64,000 nucleotides of DNA from Nematopogon swammerdamellus (taxonomy: Eukaryota; Arthropoda; Insecta; Lepidoptera; Adelidae), in contig OX336340.1 in assembly GCA_946902875.1 (NCBI GenBank), forward strand, positions 4,671,739-4,735,738. Reading direction: 5' to 3'. The position numbers and the translations under genes are program-made. Of the stretch, positions 9,801-18,033 are shown in pieces (position 1 is the first letter of the stretch; each line of letters opens with the position of its first letter). The notes below the pieces were generated by a model, which saw nothing but the letters and a program-made list of their open reading frames with translations, did no database searches and had not been told where the DNA came from.

Positions 9801-11819
9801 ATGAAACGCAAAAATCCATGCACAAAATTAAAAGTACGCCATTAAATTTACGGCCAAAATAAATTTCATTAAATTTAATGAAAATATCACTCAAAACAAG
9901 CACACTAAAAAAATAAAATTTTATTAAAATGTATTGAAGCCGCTATCCATATAGGTGGAGCGGTCGCTCAGCGACACGGTCACGTGACCTCACGCCGATA
10001 GTGCCCCGAACCGTTGAACGGTTTCCGAAGCGACCGTGCCTTTATTTTTCGAAAAATTTAATTACTAGGCCACTTTAGGGCAGATATAATGTTCTTAAAA
10101 CATTTACAATGAAATAAATAAACTATTTCAATAAACTCTCACTTGTTTTGGCGAAACTCTATAGAATTTCGATCGATCAAAGTAACCTACCATTCAAAAT
10201 TTTCGTAACGGTTTTTCGTAGTGGGTCGGAAACATCAAAATTATTGACGAATAAATCATTCCTCAAGTCCGAAAAACTATTGTAACATGTAGATTACATA
10301 CCCTTCCATTGTTTTTCAACAAAAAACAGCAAAAATACGGCAAAAAATCACTCCAAAACACAATTTCAATGGCACGCTATTCTGCGTCCGCGAACACAAC
10401 AGAACTGAATTTCCGATCGCTTCCCATTAATATTTTGAAGTGGCAAGCATATGGAAGTGTGCATTTTTAGCTAGCCTATTCTTTCATGAATGACTGTACG
10501 TAAGTTAGAAGAGATTAGTAGGATGTATGACATTTAAATAAATTATTTAAAGTGACTAGTCTAGAGAGACCGCTCAACGGTTCGGGGCAACCATGGCAGT
10601 CCAAGGTCGGAACCGCTGAACGGTCTCGGGCAATTGAAGGGATAACTTTCAATTCAAACAAAAATGACTACAAAAAAAAAATTATGTAACAACGAAAACT
10701 TTTGGTACGCGTGTCGATCTCACAACCTTTAATTTTTTGTAGGGAGATCTTCATTGAAAAAAGTATGGGCACCACTGCCCTACACGATAGGTTTATTTCA
10801 ACTTTCTTTTTTATTGATATCTATTATTTCAACTTTCTTTTTTATTGATATCTAATCACTTATCCCCCATTACTAATCTAAAATAAATGTTCATATCTAG
10901 TTATTGAAAGGGTTTTTATGTGAGCGTCATCAAGATCTATCATTGTGCCAAATTAAAAATTTCTACATTACTTTGTTTTCGAGAAAAACCTCTGTGACAG
11001 ACGGACAGACACGGGAGTGATCTTATAAGAGTTCCAATTTTACCTTTTCAGGTACGTACAATTCTACAGAACCGGTAAACTGTGGAACGCTCTCTCTGCT
11101 CATATATTCCCCACCAAGTACAGTCTCGGATCCTTCAAGAGGGGCGTGAATGGGCACCTGTCAGGCCGGCATGGCATTAGCAACCCCCGCATACGACCGA
11201 ATGTCCATGGGCGTCGTTAGACACCTTATGGGTGGCTCGGCGCCGTATTATGTCGAGCAAAAAAACGTAACACTAAAAAAAACTAATTATACACAAGAAT
11301 CAGGTCACAGCTTGAAACTCAATGTAACAAGCTTCTCAACCGAAGCAAGAAAACACTTCCTGACTAACAGAATCGCAAACAGCTGGAATAAACTGCCCGA
11401 GGAAGTTATTGAAGCACCCTCAATAAACACATTCAAAAATAGGCTTGACAAGTACTTAAAATTCGAAGAAATATAACAAATAGCAACACCAGTGATCATC
11501 ATAGCCATGAACACATCAGCATATTAAGCTGCTAGTTCATTAACAAATTATAATAATAATAAGAATAAAAAGGACCAACCTTGCCGTAGGAGCCCTCGCC
11601 GAGAGCGTCTCCCATGACGTACTTGCCGACCATCTTGCATCGGCGCTTCTCGCTCCTGTATATGACGTCGGCCGAGTCTACGCGGTTGAAGAACAGGTTG
11701 TTGCGGTCGAGGTCGAGGTCGAGCCGGTCGATGGCGTCGTCGTCGAGCCACGATACCGCGCCGCCGCCGCAGCTGCCGAGAGGCTCCTCGCTATCCCGCG
11801 CCAGCGACATCAGCTCCAT
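3713..11819 (-). CDS. Lkb1: LKB1/STK11 serine/threonine kinase, exons 1-4 (3' end off window)
   Basis: LKB1 is the master upstream kinase that, with STRAD and MO25, phosphorylates the activation loop of AMPK and related kinases. Coding exons on the minus strand are 11819-11580, 6633-6409, 5096-4911 and 3849-3713 (80, 75, 62 and 45 codons plus 2 nt). All are bounded by AG/GT and join in frame, giving 262 residues. Visible landmarks: GEGSYGK glycine loop (residues 73-79), AVK lysine (about 96), HKDIKPGN catalytic loop (D about 194), DFG (about 212) and [13 protein letters not shown], an LKB1 signature. Family proteins are roughly 430-570 residues, so the C-lobe end and regulatory tail lie left of base 1; I found no further exon in 1-3700. 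The start is the first Met in frame before the conserved [12 protein letters not shown] segment. Identity is very secure; the exact start is less so. Confidence 0.95.
3880..3969 (+). repeat. ~90-bp direct repeat, left copy
   Basis: aatgttgaaattaaagtgcc and gccttattt recur at 4413-4506 with about ten mismatches. The two copies bracket the two family B elements in Lkb1 intron 3. Confidence 0.65.
3969..4400 (-). mobile_element. two tandem family B elements
   Basis: First copy about 3969-4124 is truncated; the second, about 4125-4400, is near full length with tacgtaatccggtatggc at its tail end and acaccggttccgaacggt at its head. Both run minus, in Lkb1 intron 3. Confidence 0.7.
4413..4506 (+). 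repeat. ~90-bp direct repeat, right copy
   Basis: Partner of 3880-3969. Could be a very long target-site duplication or a pre-existing tandem duplication. Confidence 0.65.
4568..4720 (+). mobile_element. family C body, 5'-truncated
   Basis: Starts at gtaaaactgtaggtccctt and carries the 'tttatcctggctgg' and 'gtcggtcgaaacggctatgt' blocks. No tRNA/5S head. In Lkb1 intron 3. Confidence 0.65.
4911..5096 (-). CDS. Lkb1: Lkb1 coding exon 3 (catalytic loop and DFG)
   Basis: 62 codons, phase 0 at both ends. It encodes [28 protein letters not shown] and [10 protein letters not shown], so catalytic Asp, Asn and DFG Asp are present. The acceptor TATTCTAG|GACATG is also the last repeat of a minisatellite. 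The donor is GAG|GTTCGT. Confidence 0.96.
5097..5323 (-). repeat. 21-bp minisatellite, proximal block (about 11 units)
   Basis: Unit on the minus strand: gatattcactctctattctag. The first unit ends exactly at the exon 3 acceptor, so every unit is a copy of a pyrimidine-rich acceptor ending in TAG. Variants gac/gat and ctg/ctc alternate. Confidence 0.9.
5324..5586 (-). mobile_element. LINE C-terminal fragment inserted in the minisatellite
   Basis: Minus frame: [20 protein letters not shown], then [12 protein letters not shown]; its 3' end is an (aaat)n tail at 5324-5346. Flanked on both sides by gtgaattt, a likely short target duplication. Related pieces at 11246-11480 and 15088-15375. Confidence 0.8.
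5587..5932 (-). repeat. 21-bp minisatellite, distal block (about 17 units)
   Basis: Same unit as 5097-5323 with a few 19-bp variants. A plus-strand reading frame (ESECPRI heptads) is a by-product of the 21-bp period, not a gene. Confidence 0.9.
5933..6408. other. Lkb1 intron 2, no clear feature
   Basis: 6076-6330 has a GC-balanced stretch resembling degenerate retroelement sequence, but no motif I can name. Confidence 0.4.
6409..6633 (-). CDS. Lkb1: Lkb1 coding exon 2 (kinase N-lobe)
   Basis: 75 codons, phase 0 at both ends, acceptor CCTCCAG|GT and donor CAG|GTAAAT. It encodes [20 protein letters not shown] with the ATP-anchoring lysine, the [13 protein letters not shown] helix C segment and the hinge-side MELCV. 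Identity to known LKB1 N-lobes is obvious by eye. Confidence 0.96.
6634..6808. other. Lkb1 intron 1, upstream of exon 2
   Basis: Pyrimidine-rich acceptor tract next to exon 2, then AT-rich sequence with no named feature. Confidence 0.4.
6809..7056. mobile_element. MITE with ~105-bp inverted arms
   Basis: gtctttcattagtaggtaac at the left and its complement at the right, with arms continuing through 'tgatcacgttccccata'. The outer flanks both read attata. Loop of about 35 bp. No coding. Confidence 0.7.
7057..7762. other. Lkb1 intron 1; short degenerate tandem repeat, otherwise unassigned
   Basis: 7226-7305 repeats a ~25-bp 'tttggcgaatttcgcgat' theme three to four times. 7490-7760 resembles a degenerate LINE segment but no motif is secure. 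Confidence 0.4.
7763..7783 (+). repeat. G21 homopolymer
   Basis: Twenty-one consecutive G in an AT-rich setting; on the minus (Lkb1 transcript) strand it is C21. Confidence 0.85.
7784..8284. other. Lkb1 intron 1, no recognised feature
   Basis: Two short overlapping reading frames near 7903-8254 have no recognisable domain or splice context and are not called. Confidence 0.4.
8285..8599. repeat. family F, left half (split by hAT)
   Basis: Matches 43780-44080: 'cttaatatctact', 'ttagctttagaaacctaggg' and 'ttagctctttcaaatgat'. The right half is at 10778-11045, on the other side of the hAT element. Confidence 0.6.
8600..10777. mobile_element. non-autonomous hAT element, 2178 bp
   Basis: Terminal sequence cagtggtgcccaaac at the left and its near-complement (atgggcaccactg) at the right. 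Exact 8-bp duplication ccctacac at 8592-8599 and 10778-10785, the hAT hallmark. No transposase ORF. Inside lie two 'accgttgaacggt'-type inverted motifs (9955-10040, 10563-10630). Confidence 0.88.
10778..11045. repeat. family F, right half
   Basis: Begins with the hAT target duplication and ends with 'ttttcgagaaaaacctctgt' and 'cacgggagtgatcttataag', matching 44230-44300. Also holds a ~35-bp tandem duplication at 10795-10850. Confidence 0.6.
11046..11245 (+). mobile_element. family D LINE C-terminus
   Basis: Plus frame [16 protein letters not shown] and [15 protein letters not shown], a typical non-LTR ORF2 ending, followed by 'caccttatgggtggctcggc'. Same at 35768-35965 and, inverted, 58025-58120. 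Confidence 0.75.
11246..11480 (+). mobile_element. LINE ORF2 C-terminal fragment
   Basis: Plus frame [20 protein letters not shown] and [20 protein letters not shown], then [12 protein letters not shown] stop. Homologous to the pieces at 5324-5586 and 15088-15375. Sits just downstream of Lkb1 exon 1. Confidence 0.8.
11580..11819 (-). CDS. Lkb1: Lkb1 coding exon 1
   Basis: 80 codons with the start ATG at 11819. The first ~40 residues are acidic and low in conservation; homology starts at [16 protein letters not shown] and runs into [16 protein letters not shown]. The donor reads AAG|GTTGGT, a serviceable but weak site. Phase 0 at the 3' end. Confidence 0.93.
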
Positions 11820-11859
11820 CTCCCGCGACTCTGTCCGGGGCAGACATCGCAGCTTGCAT
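11791..11859 (-). promoter_or_regulatory. upstream ORF overlapping the Lkb1 start codon
   Basis: If the transcript begins upstream of 11860, its leader holds an ATG at 11859 that opens a 22-codon reading frame ending in TAG at 11791. It is out of frame with, and overlaps, the LKB1 start at 11819. A second ATG lies in the same frame. The transcription start is unknown, so a role in translation is inference. Confidence 0.35.
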
Positions 11860-11866
11860 TGTTTTT

Positions 11867-12107
11867 TTTTATGTGAACCAGAATGGGTGGCTGTGCCGAG
11901 AGACCAATGGTGCAGTCGACAGAGCCAAAATCACCTCTCCTCGCTAAACCACGCTCAGTTGGGTGCCATGCCAGCAGATTTGCGGACTGTTCCTAGGCTG
12001 TCTAGCCAGTTAATACGACGCTTGAAGACACCCAGGTTAAATTCAAGAAATACACTCGCCGGAAGACAGTTCCACACCCTAGCGGTGCGACATTTTGCAT
12101 TGTTTTT
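11867..12107 (-). mobile_element. LINE 3'-end insertion just upstream of the Lkb1 start
   Basis: Target duplication ttgcattgttttt at 11854-11866 and 12095-12107; A tail on the minus strand next to Lkb1. Same 3' end as 38450-38690 and 53960-54215, which continue into RT coding sequence at 38949-39777. Lies 48 bp before the ATG. Confidence 0.82.
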
Positions 12108-12224
12108 AGGGCGTTATATCTCCTACAAGAAACGTCTACAAGAAACATGCTAAGAGTTGATTAGTACATATTCACGCAACTAAATAATAGATGGCGCCAC
12201 AGGTAGTTTGCATTACAGACAAAA

Positions 12225-12310
12225 AAGATAGACGGATATGTGTTTTTTGACACGTATGGTATAGCTGATCTACGGAACCCTGTGTGCGTGGGTAAAACTC
12301 GCACTTGACC
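12225..12310. repeat. family H fragment
   Basis: 'ctacggaaccctgtgtgcgt' and 'aaaactcgcacttgaccgat', the terminal box seen in many H copies here. Confidence 0.55.
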
Positions 12311-12360
12311 GATTTTTGTTGTTTATTTGTAATTTTGGTGTTTTATGTTTATATGTGTGT

Positions 12361-12612
12361 TTTTTTTTTATGGAAACGGTCACGGTTGGCTACATCACCT
12401 ACAACATCCGTGATGTCAGCCCATAACACCGGGTGAACTTGGTGCCACGTCAGTGCTTCCCTTCGGTCGTGCCGGCTACACTGAACTGGACGGAAAACAC
12501 AAACTATGTACATAGCCCTTTAGACCGATCTTTCATTCAGTGCGGTGTTATCAACCCGGGCGGGTTAAACCCTACCACTTAGTAATATAAGAAGGGAGTC
12601 ATATCCCTTATG
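12361..12612 (-). mobile_element. family C body
   Basis: Plus strand starts with a T tract then cggttggctacatcacctac; runs minus. The head is replaced by a short agggatatgactccctt segment (an E junction), as at 26470. Confidence 0.7.
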
Positions 12613-12616
12613 CATT

Positions 12617-12939
12617 GTAGCATTCTAGAACGATAAAAAAGGTATGGACGCCGAACTGTCAAATGCTTGTATGAGAACTAGCGTCGCCAAGTTGCGGGGA
12701 GCGGAGTGTACTTACCGATGATAAGATATTCCACTATTGTGCACTAAACTTGGCTGTAGTGTTTTTACACATAAACACAGAGCATGCAGGCATTTTAAAC
12801 AGGTTTTTGCCAACGCAGCCGATGACAGACTGGCGGGCCAGCGCGCGACCGTCCAATGAAACAAATATGCTTTTACTTATATCGTGTTACGCTGGCGAGG
12901 ATAGGGTTCGGGGTCCATACCTTTTTTATCGTTCTAGCT
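12617..12939. mobile_element. MITE with ~34-bp inverted ends
   Basis: ctagaacgataaaaaaggta at the left and its complement at the right, extending through tggac(g/c)ccgaac. About 320 bp, between two family C copies. No coding. Confidence 0.75.
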
Positions 12940-13195
12940 GACACGGTTGGCTACATCACCTACAACATCCGTGATGTCAGCCCATAACACCGGGTGAACT
13001 AGGTGCAGTGTCAGTGCTTCCCTTCGGTCTTGCCGGCTACACTGAACTGGACGGAAAACACAAACTGTTTACATAGCCGTTTCGACCGACCTTTCATTCA
13101 GTGCGGTGGTACCAACCCGGGCGGGTTAAACCCTACCACCTAGTAATATAAGAAGGAAGTCATATCCCTTATGCATTGTTGCATTGTTGTAAAGG
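12940..13195 (-). mobile_element. family C body
   Basis: Near-identical to 12361-12612 and in the same orientation; the two look like one local duplication or a hot spot, separated by the MITE at 12617-12939. Confidence 0.7.
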
Positions 13196-13254
13196 GAGAG
13201 CATTGATAACACGTACACTGTGGACAGTGGCAAACACTTTTAGTAAATACTAGC

Positions 13255-13515
13255 TTTTGCCCGCGGCTTCGCTCGCGTGAAATTCGTTTTTAAAAAGAAG
13301 AAAGTAAGTAAGCCCGTTACCGTACCTTTATTTCGGCGGGCGGATCAATTTGGTTTGTATGAGAGCCACATCTTAGCATAAACGGAAGTGAATTTTATAT
13401 AGCCTATCCTGTGTCCCGTATAATCAAATGTGCTTGTACTAAGTTTCATCGAATTTGGATGATCGGTTTAAGAGTTATGGAGGAACATACATACATACAT
13501 ACATACATATTACAG
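13255..13515 (+). repeat. family G element with (acat)n tail
   Basis: Starts tagcttttgcccgcggcttc and ends in a catacatacatac microsatellite. Related boxes at 41560, 46760, 54600 and 62130. Confidence 0.6.
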
Positions 13516-13544
13516 AGAAGATATCTAAAAAATCGTAAATTTAG

Positions 13545-13790
13545 TTTTAGTATCATACATAGAGTCTACAGACACAGTATTTAATAAAATAAAGTAACTT
13601 ACTCCATGATCGTCTCTTACAATTATTTAGTATTGATGAACTAAAGTAAAAAAGGCCAGCGAAGTTTCTTGCCAGTTCTTCTTAGCTGTGATAATCTAAC
13701 TGGCCAAATGTTTAATGTTAAAATATGACAAATCCGAGTGCAGTGTACCGTCTATGGATGATCAATAAAGAATGTGTGAAGCAGTATTTG
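13545..13790 (+). repeat. family J / LINE 3'-UTR-like sequence
   Basis: Shares 'atcatacatagagtctacag' and 'ttactccatga' with 39780 and 50480, then tcttgccagttcttcttagc and gatcaataaaga, like the 3' end of the LINE at 51242-53084. Confidence 0.55.
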
Positions 13791-14892
13791 TGAAAGGTAT
13801 TTTTCTTTAGGCACTTTATGAATATGTGGAGTAAACTGAGAAAAAACGTCACGCCACCATCGTGGCCATCGTCACCGGTCCATCACATACAAATTATACG
13901 TAGGTACGGTACGATGCTGTCCGATAGATAGGCGGACAAACAAACAGACAGACAGACAGATTTTGTAGGCTTAGTAGTACAGAGTATGGAAACTTAACAC
14001 AAAACGCACAGTTTATGCCAAATCCAGCAAACATCATCAGACTAAACTACTAAACTGAACAAATTGTCTAAGGCGGAAGGCATTTTCCTCATCCATGAAG
14101 TGTTTTCCTCTTGCTCTATACTTCCTTACTGACGTTGGTTCAAAAGCCTGCCTGACCTCGTCTCTACACAAAACCACTTATCGCTTCAATCATTAAGGGG
14201 CATCACTGCTTTCATAGCACGCAAGCATTGACACTAGAGTGATAAAAGAATTTCGTGTACTTTGTGCTACTTTAGAAATCTACAATCAGTCTTTAGACCA
14301 TATCAGTTTCTCTGGGACTTACACAATATGTAAAAATAAAACCGTTTAATAAAAAGCAGAAGCTATTTTTACAGGCACGACGGGATTGGCAGAACCAAAT
14401 GTTAAAAAAATAACAACAATTAACTAGGTAAAACTATTTAAAAAAAAAAGTGTATTATGTCAGAAGTCCGACGATGTTCACGCACAAAGTGTACTTTTAT
14501 ATAAAAAACCAGCGAGAAAATACAACATTTTAAATTATTAACCCTTTGCTTCCGACCAAATAAAATTATGCTTACCCGCTTTCACTTTCATGCCATTTTC
14601 GCCGTGCGAAAATTTACGAAATTTAGGCAGCACACACAAACTCAAATATTTCGTCGAATAATGAAGTCAGATCAATTAAGTACCTATATTTTCACAATTA
14701 GCCAATTAACACTACAGCGCGTTTGTTGTTGTTTTAACTACAGCGCGTATGATCTGCGTTAGTCTGACGCGCGCCATTTGTCGTGCTTCCCATAAAAAAA
14801 ATAAAAAAAATGCTCTACCATAGTAGAAAAAGTAATATGATTTTTTTTCGAACAGAAAGATACCTACCTATTTTCATAAAAAAACAGGTTTA
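13791..14892. other. no feature recognised
   Basis: AT-rich; 13925-13965 has a gacagacaga microsatellite of family H kind. No exon-like ORF. Confidence 0.5.
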
Positions 14893-15037
14893 GGCCCACT
14901 TGCACCAACACAAATTTAATATATAAACCAGTTTAACTCGCTAAACCAGTTTAAGCTAGCACCCGTTGTATGTGGGAACCGCGTTTAAATCCATAACTCG
15001 CTACTTAACTTTAAACTCGTGTTGGTGCAAGTGGGCC
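14893..15037. mobile_element. 145-bp PIF/Harbinger-type MITE
   Basis: Perfect 19-bp inverted ends ggcccacttgcaccaacac with target duplication TTA at 14890-14892 and 15038-15040. Superfamily inferred from the 3-bp TTA duplication. Confidence 0.85.
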
Positions 15038-15087
15038 TTAGTTATAGAGGTTCGTTTATCATTAGAGACAATAACAAAGAAACTGAA

Positions 15088-15092
15088 CAATT

Positions 15093-15123
<31 letters not shown>

Positions 15124-15375
15124 TTTGATGAACGAACAGCCTAGGCTGATGTGTTCATGTCTAAGTTCACTGGTGCTTTGTTATTTTTATGTTAGTTTAG
15201 TTTGGTGTTTTTTTTTAGGTGTTTGTCGAGCCTGTTTTTAAAGTAATTGGTGGTGGGTGCTTGTACGACATCTTCGGGCAGTTTGTTCCACATTTCCACT
15301 GCTCTATTTGACAGGAAGTTTCGTCTCGGATTTGTTGAGCTGACAGTGACATTCAGCTTCAAGCTACTTTTAGTA
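15088..15375 (-). mobile_element. LINE ORF2 C-terminal fragment
   Basis: Minus frame encodes NPRRNFLSNRAVEMWNKLPE and NYFKNRLDKHLKK, followed by 3' UTR and an (aaat)n tail at 15090-15125. Third member of the group at 5324 and 11246. Confidence 0.8.
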
Positions 15376-15841
15376 GGTACTTAAATAATATTTTAGGTAG
15401 GTAATATGTTTGAAAAAGTCAACATTTTTGGCAAATTTGAGATTACCTTGCATAATAAAATAAAGAATTTTTTTTTCAGATTTTTATTTCTCTTCCTCAC
15501 ATTCAATGGATAAGACGGCCTGGTGATCAGGGCAGATCCATCTGAGGTAACCTCATGATAATGGTTCCTCACGACATTACTTTCCATGCGAGGATCCATA
15601 TAATAAAAAATAAAAATGACTAAATAAACAAGAAAATATACTGTTAATAACATATCGCATACACCTTAATCAAAACATTAGAATATTAGAATCATAAAAA
15701 GTAAAAAAACTTTTTATAATAAATTGCTTACCTTCTTTAGTTTTTGTTACGCAGATACTCGCACGTACTACTATAGTAGAATAGTGACTTTGGCGGGAAA
15801 TTGCGGGAATGTGCTCACTTTCGCTTGGCCGGGGGGGGCGG
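15376..15841. other. no feature recognised
   Basis: AT-rich, no named repeat. Confidence 0.45.
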
Positions 15842-15975
15842 GGCAGTATAGCCAGCAATCCAGGGAAGTCTCCGGTATGGCACCTACCTTCTCGGAGGTG
15901 ATATTGGCTGGTCAGAGCATGTGCTTTGGCTCCACCGACTCATCCACCCATACAGGATTACATATAAAAAAAAAC
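15842..15975 (+). mobile_element. family B fragment, plus orientation
   Basis: agtctccggtatggcaccta through cccatacaggattacatata and an A tail; the opposite orientation to most other B copies. Confidence 0.65.
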
Positions 15976-16139
15976 AAAAAAACTACCTACTTGTTCGGTT
16001 TTGCATCATGCTGTGTCTGCTCCCTTTCAGCTAAAAAAATGTTTTTTACATCTTGATGTTATTTTATAGTTTTAGTTTTAGCTGAATAAACATTTTTTCT
16101 TTCTTCTTTATATATTTATTTATTTCTTTCTTTCTTTCC

Positions 16140-16640
16140 TCGGCTAGTCTGCGATGACTAGGACGTGGAGCAGAACTAGTCTCGCGCTCGACCCCCCTCT
16201 CTTTAACCCCCGACACAAACGGAGGGGTGTTATAAGTTTAACGTCTATGTGTGGCTGTGTGTATGGGTGTATGTCTGTGGCATCATAGATCCCAAACTGA
16301 TGGACCAATTCGGATGAATTTTTTTTATTAGAATGCTGGTTAATCGCGATGGTTCTTAGCTTAGGGATGTTTGTAATCAAGTAATTAAGTAGGTAATCAA
16401 AAACTTAATTATCTGAAAAAGTAGACCGATTTGCATTCAATTTTTTTATAAAAGCTTGAAATAAAAGTTTTATTACAAATTTAATAAACCCCCGACCCTT
16501 AAAATGTCAACAATAATTTCCGTTTACTTGCTTAAAGGAGCCCGGGGACCACTAAGTAAATAAAATATTAAAACTCAGAGCTGTGCGGGAATTTACTTAG
16601 CGGTCCCCCGATACTATACTTCTGAGTATATTTTTTTAAT
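16140..16640. repeat. unassigned repeat-like region
   Basis: Contains a 'taacccccgacacaaacgga' block and a gtgtgtatgggtgtatg microsatellite, then an imperfect hairpin (ggaccactaagtaaat with atttacttagcggtcc, about 16540-16610). Confidence 0.4.
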
Positions 16641-16644
16641 TTAA

Positions 16645-16865
16645 TACTTTATGGGTGGCTGAGTGAGAGGGACCAAATCGCATGCTCGGACCAGCCAACA
16701 TCACCTTCGAGAAAGTAGGTGCCATACCGGACACTTCCCTTTGGATTGTTGGCTATACTGACTAGAGGAGAACACAGCCACGTCCAGTACGGTGGTACCA
16801 ATCCAATCGGCCACAATTCGAGCCTACCACCTAGTAAGTGGCAGGTGATTAATTCGGCAGGAAGG
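16645..16865 (-). mobile_element. family B element
   Basis: atgggtggctgagtgagagg through tggtaccaatccaatcggcc. Missing the 'gctgctaagcggccatctta' block. Confidence 0.65.
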
Positions 16866-17804
16866 GATTAAAACACTACAGTACGGGGATAGGTTGTTTA
16901 CAAGCTTGACAGGAGGAAATAGTTTTCAGTAATAGGGCTGCTTTCTGAATCGCAGAAAAGTGTAATGCAATACAATAGGTTCGAACAGAACGCTTTGTCA
17001 AAACATTTATTGTTTTATTTCATTGTCTTTTGACTAAAAAAAATTGATAACTACTTACTACATGAGTGAGAAACATACAAAGGAGATAAGGCGAGAAAAG
17101 AAAACAGGAAGTAACCAGTCCCAAGGTTCTTCTGACGTCTACATTTCTCCACGGCAACGCAGAGCAAAGGCTCACCTTCCCATCCCGCCTCCCTGGACGA
17201 GGTGGCCGCCACGGTCTCGCTGCTATGTTCTCGGCACATCCTCGGATCCATCATCTACTGTGGAGTGTCATCTCCAGCCGCCGGTGCACGGGTGCTCGCA
17301 TCACTGGCGCGCCAGCTCCATACCAGGCGGTCGCACTATGCTACAGCGATCCTACGTCGCACCCAGCCCCAGCACATACCTATTCGGAAAGTAAAATATA
17401 AAATTTTGTAGAAAAAAATACGAATTTGTTCAACCTACACCACGGACGAAAAATGTTATTGACAATCGGTTCGGTCGGTGCTGCCAACAACTAAAAAAAA
17501 ACAAAGCAGCAAAATTCGCCAAAAGCCAAAAGAATGCGGTTTTATAAAAATAAAATGTTTTTGCACATTTATCATCGCAACGCAATATTCCATTTTTGGG
17601 CACGTAAATCTATAAAAAAAAATTTTGAAATCTTTCCTTCGAGCGAGACCGTAAGCCGTAGAAAGGAACGCAGCGCAACACAGCAATAGCGAAGCGGCAC
17701 ATGAAAGAACAAAATTGCCTCTTGCGCTATAATCAGTTGATTGTAAACGCGAAGTGGCAGAAACGAAACGTAACAAAAACGACATGCACTGCCTCAACAT
17801 TAGG
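16866..17804. other. GC-rich island at 17130-17390, otherwise nothing recognised
   Basis: The island stands out from AT-rich flanks and has a splice-like AAG|GTGAGC on the minus strand, but all three minus frames are interrupted early. I could not assign a protein and do not call it a gene. Confidence 0.4.
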
Positions 17805-18005
17805 TTAGGGTTAATATATAGAAGATGCGTCGCAAGATTTTTTTTTTTTTTTTTTTTTTTTTTATGTAATCCGGTATGGGTGGCTGATTCGGAGGGGCCA
17901 AAGCACATGCTCTAACCAGCCAATATCACCTCCGAGAAGGTAGGTGCCATACCGGAGGCGTCGCGTAGCGACGCATCTTCTTTATATTAACCCTGGTTAT
18001 TTTTT
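17805..18005. repeat. palindrome with a family B fragment in its loop
   Basis: Left arm agggttaatatatagaagat and gcgtcgc; right arm is the complement (gcgacgcatcttctttatat, taaccct). The loop holds family B sequence 17839-17960 with a T23-type tract. Confidence 0.65.
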
Positions 18006-18033
18006 TAACCTCCAAAACATCACAGCTGTTATA

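Noticed and set aside
11614..12153. 179-codon plus-strand frame
   Set aside because: Antisense to Lkb1 exon 1 and running into the LINE 3' end; no domain.
17044..17394. 116-codon frame in a GC-rich island
   Set aside because: No domain recognised, minus-strand splice-like signal has no open frame, and other frames are equally open for short distances.
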